Positions 9,170-17,837 of a stretch of DNA of 64,000 nt are shown piece after piece. The stretch's first letter is position 1. Every line of letters starts with the position of its first letter. The DNA lies in contig NZ_AP024563.1 in NCBI RefSeq assembly GCF_018409545.1, forward strand, positions 1,628,755-1,692,754, given 5' to 3'. Under the pieces are notes generated by a model that was given only the letters and a program-made list of their open reading frames with translations, ran no database searches and was not told where the DNA came from. Origin of the DNA: Allochromatium tepidum (GTDB lineage Bacteria > Pseudomonadota > Gammaproteobacteria > Chromatiales > Chromatiaceae). Made by a program: the position numbers and the translations under genes.

Positions 9170-10090
9170 TCATCGTGCCGTTTCGCCGCCGACCGGGATG
9201 TTGAAAACCGCCGTGCGGGCGGCTTCCAGCACGGCGCGGACCTCGGGGTGCTGAACGCGCCGCTCGGTGCTGATCAACCAGAACGCCTCACGCACCTCAT
9301 CCAGCCGCCCCAGCTCGATGACGCCATAACGCGCGCAGATCTCGTCCGAGATGATGGCGGGCGCGGGGAAATAGCCTTCGCCCGCCTCGGCGAAGACTTT
9401 CATCAGGGCGCTGTCATCGAACTCCCCGACGACCCGAGGGGACAGGCGTGCCTCGCCCAGCCAGCGATCGATCTCGCCACGCACCGCCGCGTTCTGTCCG
9501 GGCAACAGGAGCGGCGCTCCGTTGAGGCAGGCGGGGAAGCCTACATCCTGCCGCGCCAGCCGGGGCACGGCAAAGAAGGCGAGGGCGCTCTCGCCCAGCT
9601 TGCGGCTGTGACCGCGTACCGCCAGCCCCGCCGGCATGGGTCGATCGGCCAGCACCATCTCGATCCGGTGCAGGGCCAGTTCGCCGAGCAGCGTCTCGAT
9701 GGCGCCGTCGCGGCAGACCAGCCTGACCGGCTTCGTCAATTGCCGCAGCGACAGCAGCAATCGATGGATGAGCGATTTGGGGAGTGCGTCGGAAATCCCG
9801 ACCCGAAACACCGGTGCCGCGTGTTCCGGGATGCCGGTGGCCCGCAGCGACGACACCATCTCCTGACCCAGCGCAAAGATCTCGTCCGCGTAAGACAGGG
9901 CCACGCGCCCCGCCTCGGTCAATTCGAGGCGGCGACCGGCGGGTTTGAACAAGGCCGTCCCGAGATCGCTTTCGAGCAGCTTGATCTGAGCACTGACGGT
10001 TTGCGGCGTCAGATGCAGTTGGTTGCCCGCCGCCGCCACGCTCCCGGCGCGGGCCGTCACCCAGAAATAGCGCAGGTGCTTGAGGTTCAT
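9170..10090 (-). CDS. LysR-family transcriptional regulator, NhaR-like
   Basis: 306-residue regulator with an N-terminal winged helix-turn-helix (LKHLRYFWVTARAGSVAAAG, then LHLTPQTVSAQIKLLE) and a C-terminal effector domain of the NhaR type. It is divergent from the gene cluster holding sbtA and a PII-like gene, with 191 bases between, so it is the natural candidate regulator of that cluster. An NhaR relative would be expected to respond to sodium or alkaline pH, which would suit a sodium-dependent bicarbonate transporter. The effector is not known from sequence. Confidence 0.85.
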   Translation of the reverse strand: MNLKHLRYFWVTARAGSVAAAGNQLHLTPQTVSAQIKLLESDLGTALFKPAGRRLELTEAGRVALSYADEIFALGQEMVSSLRATGIPEHAAPVFRVGISDALPKSLIHRLLLSLRQLTKPVRLVCRDGAIETLLGELALHRIEMVLADRPMPAGLAVRGHSRKLGESALAFFAVPRLARQDVGFPACLNGAPLLLPGQNAAVRGEIDRWLGEARLSPRVVGEFDDSALMKVFAEAGEGYFPAPAIISDEICARYGVIELGRLDEVREAFWLISTERRVQHPEVRAVLEAARTAVFNIPVGGETAR

Positions 10091-10118
10091 CCGCCCCTTA
10101 TCTGAAAATTTTTTCGCA

Positions 10119-10134
10119 TATTCTCTAAAGAATA
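10119..10134. promoter_or_regulatory. Palindrome in the LysR / sbtA divergent promoter region
   Basis: Dyad TATTCT-CTAA-AGAATA with perfect 6-bp arms, located 29 bases upstream of the LysR start. LysR regulators usually bind an AT-rich T-N11-A dyad near their own divergent promoter; this site fits that description. No experimental support. Confidence 0.45.
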
Positions 10135-10281
10135 ATCGACTTTTATTGGCATTCTCAAGCGGTGATACTCGCAGACGGCACTCGTCAGTCCGGCGCGGCC
10201 GAGTGGCCTGAAGTCTTGTAAGGGTTCGGCCCCGGCCTGGGGCGGAGTCCGATATCCCACCGTTAACGAGGAGATGAAGGC

Positions 10282-10818
10282 ATGCCCAGCGAACCCAGAG
10301 GCGCCTTTTTGCTGGTGCGCCGCCTGGCGGATCTGCAGCGCATCAGCGCAGAGCTCACCGATTATCTGTCGATGCTTCACCGTTGGTCGCCCGGCAGCAC
10401 GCCGGAAACCCTGCGGGGCATCTGGATCGATGAAGATGGGGTGGCGAATCTGCCGTCCGAGCTGGTTCTGCCGGATGACGCCGGCGGGCGGCGAACCCTG
10501 CGCATCCTCGAGACGACGGGGATCAACGGGATCTGGATGCTGTGCCGGCTGGAAGCGGCGGCCCCCAGCGTCTCTCGCATCGATCTGGCGGCGGCGCTGC
10601 TGGAGTGCTTCGGCTATCTGGAGACGGAGACGGCCACGCTGGCCGCCCGCTTCCTCCCCGTCTTCGCGGGTGACACTCCCGACCACCACGCAAACAGCGA
10701 GTTGCAGGCCCTCGAGGTGCGCTATCCCGGACTGACGCCGGCGGCGGTTCGCCTGGACGACCACGGTGGCTTGCTTCTGCCGCAGACGCTCATGGACACC
10801 CACGGAGAACGCTCTTGA
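10282..10818 (+). CDS. Unknown protein preceding sbtA
   Basis: 178-residue soluble protein that I do not recognise. It starts MPSEPRGAFLLVRRLADLQR, is mixed alpha/beta in appearance and has no signal peptide, membrane segment or clear catalytic motif. An RBS-like GAGGAG lies 8 bases upstream. Its stop is 2 bases before the sbtA ATG, so it is the first gene of a three-gene unit with sbtA and the PII-like gene, and is divergent from the LysR gene. The tight linkage suggests a role in bicarbonate uptake or its control, but no function can be assigned. Confidence 0.75.
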   Translation: MPSEPRGAFLLVRRLADLQRISAELTDYLSMLHRWSPGSTPETLRGIWIDEDGVANLPSELVLPDDAGGRRTLRILETTGINGIWMLCRLEAAAPSVSRIDLAAALLECFGYLETETATLAARFLPVFAGDTPDHHANSELQALEVRYPGLTPAAVRLDDHGGLLLPQTLMDTHGERS

Positions 10819-10820
10819 CC

Positions 10821-11774
10821 ATGCTCGATCCCGTCCTGCTCTTCTTCCTGCTCGGGCTGACGGCGGGCCTGTTGCGCTCGGAACTGCGTCTGCCGGCGGC
10901 GGTGTATGATCTGATAAGCATGCTGCTGCTGCTGGCCATCGGTCTCAAAGGCGGCGTCGAGCTGGCCAAACAGCCGTTCAGCGCGCTGGCGTGGCAAACC
11001 CTGGCGGTGATGGGCATGGGTTCGCTGTTGGCGCTGCTCGCCTTTGGCGTGCTGCGCTTCGTCGGTCGCTTGCCGCGTGCGGATGCCGCCTCCATCGCCG
11101 CCCACTACGGTTCGGTGAGCGTCGCCACCTATGCCGTCGGTGTCGACTACTTCACCAACCGGCAGATCGACTTCGAAGCGCAGATGCCATTGCTGCTGGC
11201 GGTGCTCGAGATCCCGGCCATCCTGGTGGGCATCCTGCTCGCCCGCGGCCTGTCGCGCGACATGCGGCTGGGCGTGGTCGCCCGCGAGGTCTTCCTGGGC
11301 AAGGGCATTGTGCTCCTCGTCGGCGGCCTGCTGATCGGCTGGATCGCCGGTCCCGAGGAACTGGCCCCGATCACGCCCCTCTTCTTCGATCTGTTCAAGG
11401 GCATCCTCGCGTTGTTCCTGCTGGAGATGGGGCTGATCACGGCTGCCCAGTTCGGCAGCCTGCGGCGGTACGGCCTGTTCCTGGTGCTGTTCGGTATCTG
11501 TATGCCGCTGATCTCCTCGACGGTGGGGATTGCTGTGGGCCTGGGGCTCGGGATGTCGCTGGGCGGCACGGCGATGCTGGGTATCCTGGCGGCGAGCGCC
11601 TCCTACATCGCTGTGCCGGCGGCCATGCGTATCTCGGTCCCGGAGGCGAACCCGACGCTGTCGCTGGCCGCCGCTTTGGGGGTCACGTTTCCCTTCAATG
11701 TCCTGGTCGGCATTCCGATCTATCATGCCATGGCGACGCATGCATTCGAGCTGACCGGAGGACTTGGCCCATGA
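10821..11774 (+). CDS. sbtA: Sodium-dependent bicarbonate transporter, SbtA family
   Basis: Inner-membrane protein of 317 residues with about ten hydrophobic segments in two inverted halves, typical of the SbtA family (DUF897). Family members import bicarbonate with sodium and feed carbon fixation. Conserved-looking parts include AIGLKGGVELAK in the first half and the AHYGSVSVATYAVG segment. ATG 10821 is used; an in-frame TTG six bases earlier overlaps the upstream stop and is an alternative. The stop overlaps the ATG of the PII-like gene (ATGA). In an autotroph with phosphoribulokinase in the same window, the role in inorganic carbon supply is sensible. Confidence 0.85.
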   Translation: MLDPVLLFFLLGLTAGLLRSELRLPAAVYDLISMLLLLAIGLKGGVELAKQPFSALAWQTLAVMGMGSLLALLAFGVLRFVGRLPRADAASIAAHYGSVSVATYAVGVDYFTNRQIDFEAQMPLLLAVLEIPAILVGILLARGLSRDMRLGVVAREVFLGKGIVLLVGGLLIGWIAGPEELAPITPLFFDLFKGILALFLLEMGLITAAQFGSLRRYGLFLVLFGICMPLISSTVGIAVGLGLGMSLGGTAMLGILAASASYIAVPAAMRISVPEANPTLSLAAALGVTFPFNVLVGIPIYHAMATHAFELTGGLGP

Positions 11775-12076
11775 ACAGCACAACGCGCAAACTGCTCACC
11801 GTCATCACCGAGTCCGCGCTCGAGCGGACCCTGGTCGAAGACATCGAGCGCCTGGGGGCGCACGGCTACACCATCACAGACGCGCGAGGCAAAGGGCATC
11901 GTGGGTTGCGCAGCGCCGCCTGGGACGAAAGCGGCAACATCCGCATCGAGGTGGTTTGCGACGACGTAACCGCCAGGGCCATCGCCGATCACCTGCAGGC
12001 CCGCTACTACGAGCACTACGGCATGATTCTGTTCGTGTCCGAAGTCGCGGTGTTGCGGCCGGAGAAGTTCGGTTGA
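11771..12076 (+). CDS. PII-like signalling protein, SbtB-like
   Basis: 101-residue protein of the PII superfamily. SbtB proteins bind adenine nucleotides and gate SbtA. The ferredoxin-like core is visible (LLTVITESALERTLVEDIER, then IRIEVVCDDVTARAIADHLQ) with a short loop region RGKGHRGLRSAAWDESGN in place of the long T-loop. The Cys-containing C-terminal extension of many cyanobacterial SbtB proteins is absent. It overlaps the sbtA stop by four bases (ATGA), so it is translated with its presumed partner. Confidence 0.8.
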   Translation: MNSTTRKLLTVITESALERTLVEDIERLGAHGYTITDARGKGHRGLRSAAWDESGNIRIEVVCDDVTARAIADHLQARYYEHYGMILFVSEVAVLRPEKFG

Positions 12077-12113
12077 CCCATGAACGGCGCTTGCCGCCGG
12101 GGTTGGGGGACTC

Positions 12114-12431
12114 TCAAGGCGAACGATGAAACAGCTTCCTCATCGCGCCATAGACCTGCTCATAGGTATAGGCGTTCTCGCCCCAGTGGACGAGCGTTTC
12201 ATCGTCGGTGCGAAAGGTCAGATAGGGATGCACTTCGACACCATCGGCTTCGATCTCGGCGAGATCGTCGATGACACCGGCGATGCTCAACGCAATACCG
12301 GCCGTGAGGTCTTCGAGCCTGTCCGGCTCGATACCGGCTTCCTGGAGTTTGATCTTGATTCGGGTGACGATCTCAGCCGTGAACTTGGCTTGCAGATCGT
12401 TGAAGGTCGAACTATCCAGTGTCAGTTTCAT
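12114..12431 (-). CDS. Hypothetical protein, 105 residues
   Basis: Unrecognised small soluble protein. The start MKLTLDSSTFNDLQ is chosen over an upstream frame that would translate through a long palindromic repeat. The N-terminal half is helical (AKFTAEIVTRIKIKLQEAG, then EDLTAGIALSIAGVIDDLAE), the C-terminal half has aromatic-rich sequence around HWGENAYTYEQVYGAM. No metal-binding or catalytic motif is seen. It is convergent with the PII-like gene; the large palindrome at 12455-12526 lies just upstream of its start. Confidence 0.6.
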   Translation of the reverse strand: MKLTLDSSTFNDLQAKFTAEIVTRIKIKLQEAGIEPDRLEDLTAGIALSIAGVIDDLAEIEADGVEVHPYLTFRTDDETLVHWGENAYTYEQVYGAMRKLFHRSP

Positions 12432-12454
12432 GGTTCGATCGGAATCGACGGTGT

Positions 12455-12526
12455 CGTAGGATGTGGTGAGCGTCGCGAACCGCCTCAGTCGCGATCGATG
12501 CGGTTCGTTCCTCACCGCATCCTACG
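12455..12526. repeat. Long imperfect palindrome (REP-like)
   Basis: Arms 12455-12470 and 12511-12526 (CGTAGGATGtGGTGAG and its complement) differ at one of 16 positions. Nested inside, CGAACCGC (12476-12483) pairs with GCGGTTCG (12500-12507). The sequence type GTAGGATGxGGTGAGCG is familiar from repeated extragenic elements of many proteobacteria. It would form a cruciform or RNA hairpin in the 5' region of the minus-strand gene ending at 12114. Confidence 0.65.
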
Positions 12527-12544
12527 GAGAGTCCGTTTCCAGGC

Positions 12545-12703
12545 TCAGGGACGCTTCGGAGTCTGATACTTGGCTTCTTTTTGGAACGAGTCCCAAATGA
12601 CTTCGTAGCCGACGAAGCCCTTGTCGTTCGGCTGCTTTTGGCGAGTCACGACGAATCGGCTGTGGCCATCCGGAACCTGAGGACGGGTCTTTTGTTCGCT
12701 CAT
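12545..12703 (-). CDS. Hypothetical protein, 52 residues
   Basis: Short reading frame with start ATG at 12703 that encodes 52 residues, beginning MSEQKTRPQVPDGHSRFVVT and ending QTPKRP. Composition is that of a real small soluble protein (YEVIWDSFQKEAKY) rather than the Arg/Ala-rich translations of noncoding frames. The longer frame on the same strand is Arg/Ser-rich and is rejected. Function unknown. It lies between a REP-like palindrome and the phosphodiesterase gene, on the same strand as both minus-strand neighbours. Confidence 0.55.
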   Translation of the reverse strand: MSEQKTRPQVPDGHSRFVVTRQKQPNDKGFVGYEVIWDSFQKEAKYQTPKRP

Positions 12704-12809
12704 GAGTTGTGACCTTTGACGAGTGATGGGCCAATGTGTCTATCGGAACACGGTGAAGCACTATCAGGGTGCAGTGAAGCCGTGTCAAGCCTCGAAATCG
12801 CTGCATCCC

Positions 12810-13325
12810 TTAGCGTTCGAGTTCCTGGATCTCGAAGGTCATCGCCTCCAGATCCGCGAAGATCCAGGTCGCCGCCGGCGCTCCGAGACCGGCCACAGTG
12901 CCTGGATTGACGAGCCAGGTCTTGCCGCCCTTCACGTTGTCCAGACAGCGGATCTCCGGCTCGTGGCTGTGTCCGCAGCAGACCAGATCATGATTGCCGG
13001 CACAGGCGAACGCCTCGCCGATATGCGGATAATGGGTCATGAAGATCCGCCGCCCGGCCAGCGTCAGATCCGCATCGTTGCCGTGATACTGGAGCTGTCC
13101 CCCGGACCCGCAGGCCAGACGCGAGATGGAGACCGGATCGCCGAGATTGTTGCCGTGGATCACATGGATCGGCAGCGCCAGCTTGAGCGAGGCCGGCAGC
13201 GTATTGGTGCCGATCAGATCGCCGCAATGCAGCACGCATTCGGCCCCGCGCGTCTTGGCCTCGGCGATGGCGGTCGCCAGCATGGGGCCGCGATCATGGC
13301 TGTCGGAAACGATGCAGATTTTCAT
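12810..13325 (-). CDS. YfcE/MJ0936-type metallophosphoesterase
   Basis: 171-residue single-domain calcineurin-like phosphodiesterase. The two-metal site motifs are all present: DSHDRG near the N-terminus, CGDLIG, GNN at residues about 59-61, THYPH and CGHSHEP. Family members hydrolyse phosphodiesters such as bis-p-nitrophenyl phosphate in vitro, and the physiological substrate is generally unknown. The gene starts 5 bases after the cysC stop on the same strand, so it is probably co-transcribed downstream of APS kinase; a role on sulfur nucleotides is possible but not shown. Confidence 0.85.
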   Translation of the reverse strand: MKICIVSDSHDRGPMLATAIAEAKTRGAECVLHCGDLIGTNTLPASLKLALPIHVIHGNNLGDPVSISRLACGSGGQLQYHGNDADLTLAGRRIFMTHYPHIGEAFACAGNHDLVCCGHSHEPEIRCLDNVKGGKTWLVNPGTVAGLGAPAATWIFADLEAMTFEIQELER

Positions 13326-13330
13326 GAGTT

Positions 13331-14011
13331 TCAGCCTGTCGGGTTCGAGTCCATGGGCGGCAGAATCCGCCGACCGACGAGATAGGCGACGACGTCCTCG
13401 GCCAGTGCTTCCGGTGTGCGCTCGCCGCCGGCCTTGACGACGAGTTCCGGCGACTCCGGCACCTCATAGGGATCGTCGATGCCGGTGAAATGCTTGAGTT
13501 CCCCGGCGCGGGCCTTTTTGTACAGCCCTTTGGGATCGCGCTGCTCGCATACCTCCAGCGGCGTATCGACGAAGACCTCGATGAAATCGCCCTCGCGCAT
13601 GCTTTGTCTGACGCGCCGACGGTCGATTCGATAGGGGCTGATGAAGGCCGTCAGGGCGATGATGCCGGCCTCACAGAAGAGCTGCGCCACCGCACCGATG
13701 CGCCGGATGTTCTCTTCGCGATCGATGGCGCTGAATCCCAGTCCGAAACGCTGGGCGAATTCCTCGCCGTGCGTCTCGCGCAGCATCCCGGTGCTGGCAT
13801 TGAGGCTATGACGCACATTGTCGCCATCGAGCACCGCCGTCCGGATGCCGCGTTCGGACAACATATGGTCGAGCACGTTGGCCAGCGTGCTCTTGCCCGA
13901 GCCGCTCAGGCCGGTCAGCCAGATCACACAGCCGCGATGGCCGTTGAGTCGTTCGCGATCCTCGCGCGAAACGCGGTGTTCGTGCCAGGTCAGATGGACA
14001 TCGGTCGTCAT
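13331..14011 (-). CDS. cysC: Adenylylsulfate kinase
   Basis: Phosphorylates APS to PAPS in sulfate assimilation, cytoplasmic. The P-loop [18 protein letters not shown] is at residues about 33-50, followed by [10 protein letters not shown] and the [13 protein letters not shown] substrate region. At 226 residues it is a little longer than the usual enzyme owing to an extended C-terminal tail. ATG 14011 gives the typical N-terminus [20 protein letters not shown]. It stands apart from the sat-apr operon 7 kb away and upstream of the phosphodiesterase gene. Confidence 0.93.
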   Translation of the reverse strand: MTTDVHLTWHEHRVSREDRERLNGHRGCVIWLTGLSGSGKSTLANVLDHMLSERGIRTAVLDGDNVRHSLNASTGMLRETHGEEFAQRFGLGFSAIDREENIRRIGAVAQLFCEAGIIALTAFISPYRIDRRRVRQSMREGDFIEVFVDTPLEVCEQRDPKGLYKKARAGELKHFTGIDDPYEVPESPELVVKAGGERTPEALAEDVVAYLVGRRILPPMDSNPTG

Positions 14012-14107
14012 GCGGAATCCTTTTTCTAGTGTATGAACCCGACCGCGAAGCGGTGATCGGAGGCGCAAAGAACGCGCCCGGCATTCTCAAATCCACGGCA
14101 ACCCATT

Positions 14108-14155
14108 GTCAATCATCGCCTCGACCGGCCATCTTCGCCCGAGGTCGTGATTGAC
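14108..14155. promoter_or_regulatory. Inverted repeat between cysC and yoaA
   Basis: GTCAATCA (14108-14115) pairs with TGATTGAC (14148-14155), and CCTCG (14119-14123) with CGAGG (14140-14144), leaving a symmetric 3-base internal loop. It lies about 100 bases from both divergent starts. It may be an operator or a structured leader; no family recognised. Confidence 0.35.
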
Positions 14156-14255
14156 TTCCAGGGACCATGAAATCATGATCTCGGATCGAAGCCGGAGGTA
14201 ACGCTACAGGGGTGAGCGCGACCTGTGCTCAAAACCCGCGCTGACGCCTGAGATC

Positions 14256-16157
14256 ATGACCGATCTGTCCCATATCCTCGGCCCCGACGGCCGGCTCGCC
14301 GACCAGATCCCCGGTTTCACCCATCGCGCCCAGCAGCAGGCGATGGCCGAGCGTGTCGCCGATGTCCTCGAATCCGGCGGCGTCTTCATCTGCGAGGCCG
14401 GCACCGGCACCGGCAAGACCTTCGCCTATCTGGTTCCGGCGCTGCTCTCGGAGCGCAAGGTCGTGATCTCGACCGGGACGCGCAATCTCCAGGACCAGCT
14501 CTTCCATCGCGACCTGCCGCTGATCCGAAGCGCGCTCGGCGTGCCCGTGACCACGGCACTGCTCAAGGGCCGGGCCAACTATCTCTGCCGCCATCGCCTG
14601 AACCTGATACTGGCCGACAGCGCCCGTCTCGACGGCGCGACGCGCGGCCGGCTCAAACAGATCCGTGACTGGTCGAGCGTCACCCAGCGCGGCGACATCG
14701 CCGAACTGCCGATCCCCGAGGACGCGGCCATCTGGCCCGAAGTGACCTCGACCACCGACAACTGTCTCGGCCAGGACTGTCCCGAGTTCGGCGACTGCCA
14801 TCTGGTCGCGGCGCGGCGCGAGGCCCAGGACGCCGATCTGGTGGTGGTCAACCATCATCTCTTCTGTGCCGATCTGGCGCTCAAGGACGAGGGGTTCGGC
14901 GAGATCCTGCCCGGCGCCGACTGCTTCATCCTCGACGAGGCCCATCAGCTCCCCGAGACCGCGACCGGCTTCTTCGGCATCAGTCTGAGCAGTCGCCGGA
15001 TCCTGGATCTGGCGCATGACACCGAGCTGGAAGCCATCCGCGATGCCAAGGACGTGCTCGCCCTGCGCGATCGGGCCGCCCATCTGCGCCGGGCCGCGCA
15101 GGATCTGCGTCTGGCGATGGGTGACCGTGAGCGGCGCGGCCCCTGGGATGAGTTGATCGCCGACTCGGCCGTGTCGGACGCGCTCCTGCGACTCGCGGAG
15201 CGTCTGGGCGATCTGATCGCGGCACTCGAGACCGTCGCCGGACGCGGCAAGGGGCTGGATGCCTGTCTGGGACGCGCACTGGATCAGATCCAGCGCCTGA
15301 CACGGATCACCACCGGCGAATCGTCCGATACGGTACGCTGGTTCGAGACGCTCGGACGCGGTTTCCGGCTGCACCAGACCCCGCTGGAGATCGCCGATCT
15401 CTTCCGCGAACGCATCGGGCGTGCAGGCACGGCCTGGGTGCTGACCTCGGCGACCCTGGCCGTCGGCGACGGCTTCGAGCACTTCGCCCGCCGGCTCGGC
15501 ATCGAGCACGCCGAGACGGCCCGCTGGGACAGCCCCTTCGATTATGCCCGGCAGGCGCTCTGGTTCGTGCCGCGCGGTCTGCCGCAACCGGCTGAGCCGG
15601 ACTACAATCGGCACGTCCTGGAGCTGGCGTGCGACGTGATCGACTCCAGTCGCGGTCGCGCCTTCCTGCTCTTCACCAGTCATCGCGCGCTGCGCGAGAT
15701 CGCGGACGGTCTGGAGGGGCGTATCCGCTATCCGCTCCTGGTGCAGGGCACGGCGCCGCGCGCCGAGCTGGTCGAGCGCTTCCGCCGGCTCGGCAACGCG
15801 GTTCTGCTCGGAACCTCCAGCTTTTGGGAGGGCGTCGACGTGCGCGGCGAAGCGCTGTCCTGCGTGCTCATCGACCGGCTGCCCTTCGCCTCGCCGGGCG
15901 ATCCGGTGCTGGCGGCACGCATCGAGGCGCTGCGCAAGGCCGGCGGTAATCCGTTCCGCGACTATCAGTTGCCGCGCGCCGTGATCGCGCTCAAGCAGGG
16001 CGCGGGACGTCTGATTCGCGGCGCCGAGGATCGCGGCGTGCTGGTGGTCTGTGATCCGCGCTTGCTGTCGAAGTCCTATGGTCAGACCTTTCTCGACAGC
16101 CTGCCGCCGATGGCCCGGACACGCGAGATCGAGCAGGTCCGGTGCTTTTTCGCCTGA
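14256..16157 (+). CDS. yoaA: ATP-dependent helicase, YoaA/DinG family
   Basis: 633-residue XPD-like superfamily 2 helicase that unwinds DNA 5' to 3' and takes part in repair of stalled replication. Walker A is EAGTGTGKTFAYLVPALL and the DEAH box is ILDEAHQLPE. Cysteines for the iron-sulfur cluster are present (NYLCRHR, then NCLGQDCPEFGDC). The C-terminal helicase motif QGAGRLIRG is intact. Length and motif layout fit YoaA rather than DinG. It is divergent from cysC and followed after 33 bases by the HDOD gene. Confidence 0.92.
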   Translation: MTDLSHILGPDGRLADQIPGFTHRAQQQAMAERVADVLESGGVFICEAGTGTGKTFAYLVPALLSERKVVISTGTRNLQDQLFHRDLPLIRSALGVPVTTALLKGRANYLCRHRLNLILADSARLDGATRGRLKQIRDWSSVTQRGDIAELPIPEDAAIWPEVTSTTDNCLGQDCPEFGDCHLVAARREAQDADLVVVNHHLFCADLALKDEGFGEILPGADCFILDEAHQLPETATGFFGISLSSRRILDLAHDTELEAIRDAKDVLALRDRAAHLRRAAQDLRLAMGDRERRGPWDELIADSAVSDALLRLAERLGDLIAALETVAGRGKGLDACLGRALDQIQRLTRITTGESSDTVRWFETLGRGFRLHQTPLEIADLFRERIGRAGTAWVLTSATLAVGDGFEHFARRLGIEHAETARWDSPFDYARQALWFVPRGLPQPAEPDYNRHVLELACDVIDSSRGRAFLLFTSHRALREIADGLEGRIRYPLLVQGTAPRAELVERFRRLGNAVLLGTSSFWEGVDVRGEALSCVLIDRLPFASPGDPVLAARIEALRKAGGNPFRDYQLPRAVIALKQGAGRLIRGAEDRGVLVVCDPRLLSKSYGQTFLDSLPPMARTREIEQVRCFFA

Positions 16158-16190
16158 GATGACCGGTTTCAACCGAGATGGCTCAAATCC

Positions 16191-17273
16191 ATGAGTTTCA
16201 TAAAGAATCTGTTCGGACGTCTGCTGCATGGCAATCGGGTTCGCGTGCGGGACGAAGCGGCGACCGACGCACTCGATGAGATCGAAGACCTCGATCCATC
16301 CGCGTCTGCGTCGGAAGAGTACGTCGATACCGAAGCGGATGAAGACCCCAACGAGGGCGATGATGCGATCGACCTTGAGTCGCCGCCGATCCGCCTCGAC
16401 CGCTGGTTCTATCCCTGGCTGCTCGATTTCAGCGCCTTCGCCGATCTGTCGCTGAGTCAGTCCGAGGCGCGGGTGCTCGACGCCTTCGAGCAACTGGTCA
16501 CGGGTCAGAAGTCGAGTTCAACCCTGGTTCCGCGCCTGCCGATGGTGATTCCGCAGCTGATGCGCAGTCTGAAGGACGACACCATGACCGGAGCGCAGCT
16601 GGCGCGTCAGATCACCAGGGATCCGGTACTGGTCGGTGAGGTCATCCGCGTGGCCAACAGTCCTTACTATCGGCGCGCGCGCAAGATCTCGAACATCGAG
16701 CAGGCGGTCGTGCTGCTGGGGCGCGATGGGTTACACCAGCTCGTCGCGCGCGTGGCCTTCTATCCCATCTTCAATCTCAAGTCGGGGCATGTGACCAATC
16801 TGGCCGCCTCGCGCGTCTGGATGCAGTCCGAGCGGTGCGCGCTGGTCTGTCACTGTCTGGCCGAACAGCGCGGGCAGGATGTGTTCTCGGCCTATCTGGC
16901 CGGGCTGGTCGCCAACGTGGGGCTGATGGTCGGATTCCGGCTCATGGATCAGGTGCTCGACAAACAGCTCGACCCGATCCCGAATTCGGGGGCGTTCTAC
17001 AGGGTCTTCATCGAGCGCTCCAGACAGCTGTCGCACCGCATCATCGACGAATGGAACTTCCCCGAGAGCGTCATCCAGGCCATCGACGAGCAGGCCAATC
17101 CGGAGCCGAGCGCGGCGCGTTCCTGGCTGGGCGCGATCCTGGACGTTGCCGATCAATATGCAAAGCTGAACCTTCTGGTCGAAAAACAGCGTCTTCCCGA
17201 AGACGAGGTGGATGCCGCTATGTTCATGTCCGAACCCTGCTATCGCCGACTCTTGATCGATGTACAGAACTGA
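16191..17273 (+). CDS. HDOD-domain protein
   Basis: 360-residue cytoplasmic protein with an acidic, disordered-looking N-terminal part (residues about 20-65) and a central HDOD domain (LPMVIPQLMRSLKDDTMTGA, then DPVLVGEVIRVANSPYYRRA). HDOD proteins are non-catalytic relatives of HD phosphohydrolases and are used in signalling and in control of motility or c-di-GMP circuits; the exact role here is unknown. The HD catalytic pair is not evident. A fairly long C-terminal helical region follows. Confidence 0.8.
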   Translation: MSFIKNLFGRLLHGNRVRVRDEAATDALDEIEDLDPSASASEEYVDTEADEDPNEGDDAIDLESPPIRLDRWFYPWLLDFSAFADLSLSQSEARVLDAFEQLVTGQKSSSTLVPRLPMVIPQLMRSLKDDTMTGAQLARQITRDPVLVGEVIRVANSPYYRRARKISNIEQAVVLLGRDGLHQLVARVAFYPIFNLKSGHVTNLAASRVWMQSERCALVCHCLAEQRGQDVFSAYLAGLVANVGLMVGFRLMDQVLDKQLDPIPNSGAFYRVFIERSRQLSHRIIDEWNFPESVIQAIDEQANPEPSAARSWLGAILDVADQYAKLNLLVEKQRLPEDEVDAAMFMSEPCYRRLLIDVQN

Positions 17274-17318
17274 TCGCGCCAAGGCCATCCCTGGAACCTC
17301 AGATGTGAGGGGTGAGGC

Positions 17319-17831
17319 ATGATCCTGCGGCTCATACTCGTTCTCCTGCTGCTGGCGGCGGCCCTGTGGGCGCTCCATCGCCTGCGTTCGCTGCCGCGCG
17401 CGCTGCTCGCGCGCCGCCTGCGTCAGGCGGCGATCTGGGGCCTGATCGGCGTGCTGGTGCTCGCTGTGCTCACCGGGCGACTGAGTCCGCTGCTCGCGCT
17501 CATCGGCGCGGCCATTCCGGTGCTGTTGCGGCTGCTCGCGCTACTGCGTCTGGTGCCCGAGCTGCAACAGATCCTGCGTTCGCTCGGACTTGGGGTGGGG
17601 GCCGGTGCAGGTTCAGCCAATGGCGGGGCGGGGCAGGGAGCATCGCCCAACTCAGGCTCCTTGAGCGAGGACGAGGCGCGCGCCATCCTCGGTGTCGACG
17701 CCAAGGCCGACGCCGAGGCGATCCGTGCCGCGCATCGGCGGTTGATGCAGCGGCTGCACCCGGATCGGGGCGGCTCGGATTATCTGGCCGCGCGCATCAA
17801 CGCGGCCAAGCGGCGCCTGCTGGGGGATTGA
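17319..17831 (+). CDS. DnaJ-domain membrane protein
   Basis: 170-residue protein with two hydrophobic N-terminal segments (residues about 2-20 and 38-75), a Gly-rich linker, and a truncated C-terminal J-domain with the HPD motif (MQRLHPDRGGSDYLAARINA). The layout is that of Tim14/Pam18-type proteins: a membrane-tethered J-domain that stimulates a DnaK-type chaperone. The client is unknown. radA follows after 6 bases, suggesting co-transcription. Confidence 0.82.
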   Translation: MILRLILVLLLLAAALWALHRLRSLPRALLARRLRQAAIWGLIGVLVLAVLTGRLSPLLALIGAAIPVLLRLLALLRLVPELQQILRSLGLGVGAGAGSANGGAGQGASPNSGSLSEDEARAILGVDAKADAEAIRAAHRRLMQRLHPDRGGSDYLAARINAAKRRLLGD

Positions 17832-17837
17832 CGACGC

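Noticed and set aside
8237-10105. Long plus-strand frame across the Sua5-type and LysR genes
   Set aside because: It crosses two well-supported minus-strand genes and has Arg/Gln/Gly-rich composition without domains.
14229-16493. Very long open frame opposite yoaA
   Set aside because: The complementary strand encodes a complete helicase with all motifs; the opposite frame has biased composition without domains and is open only because of high GC.
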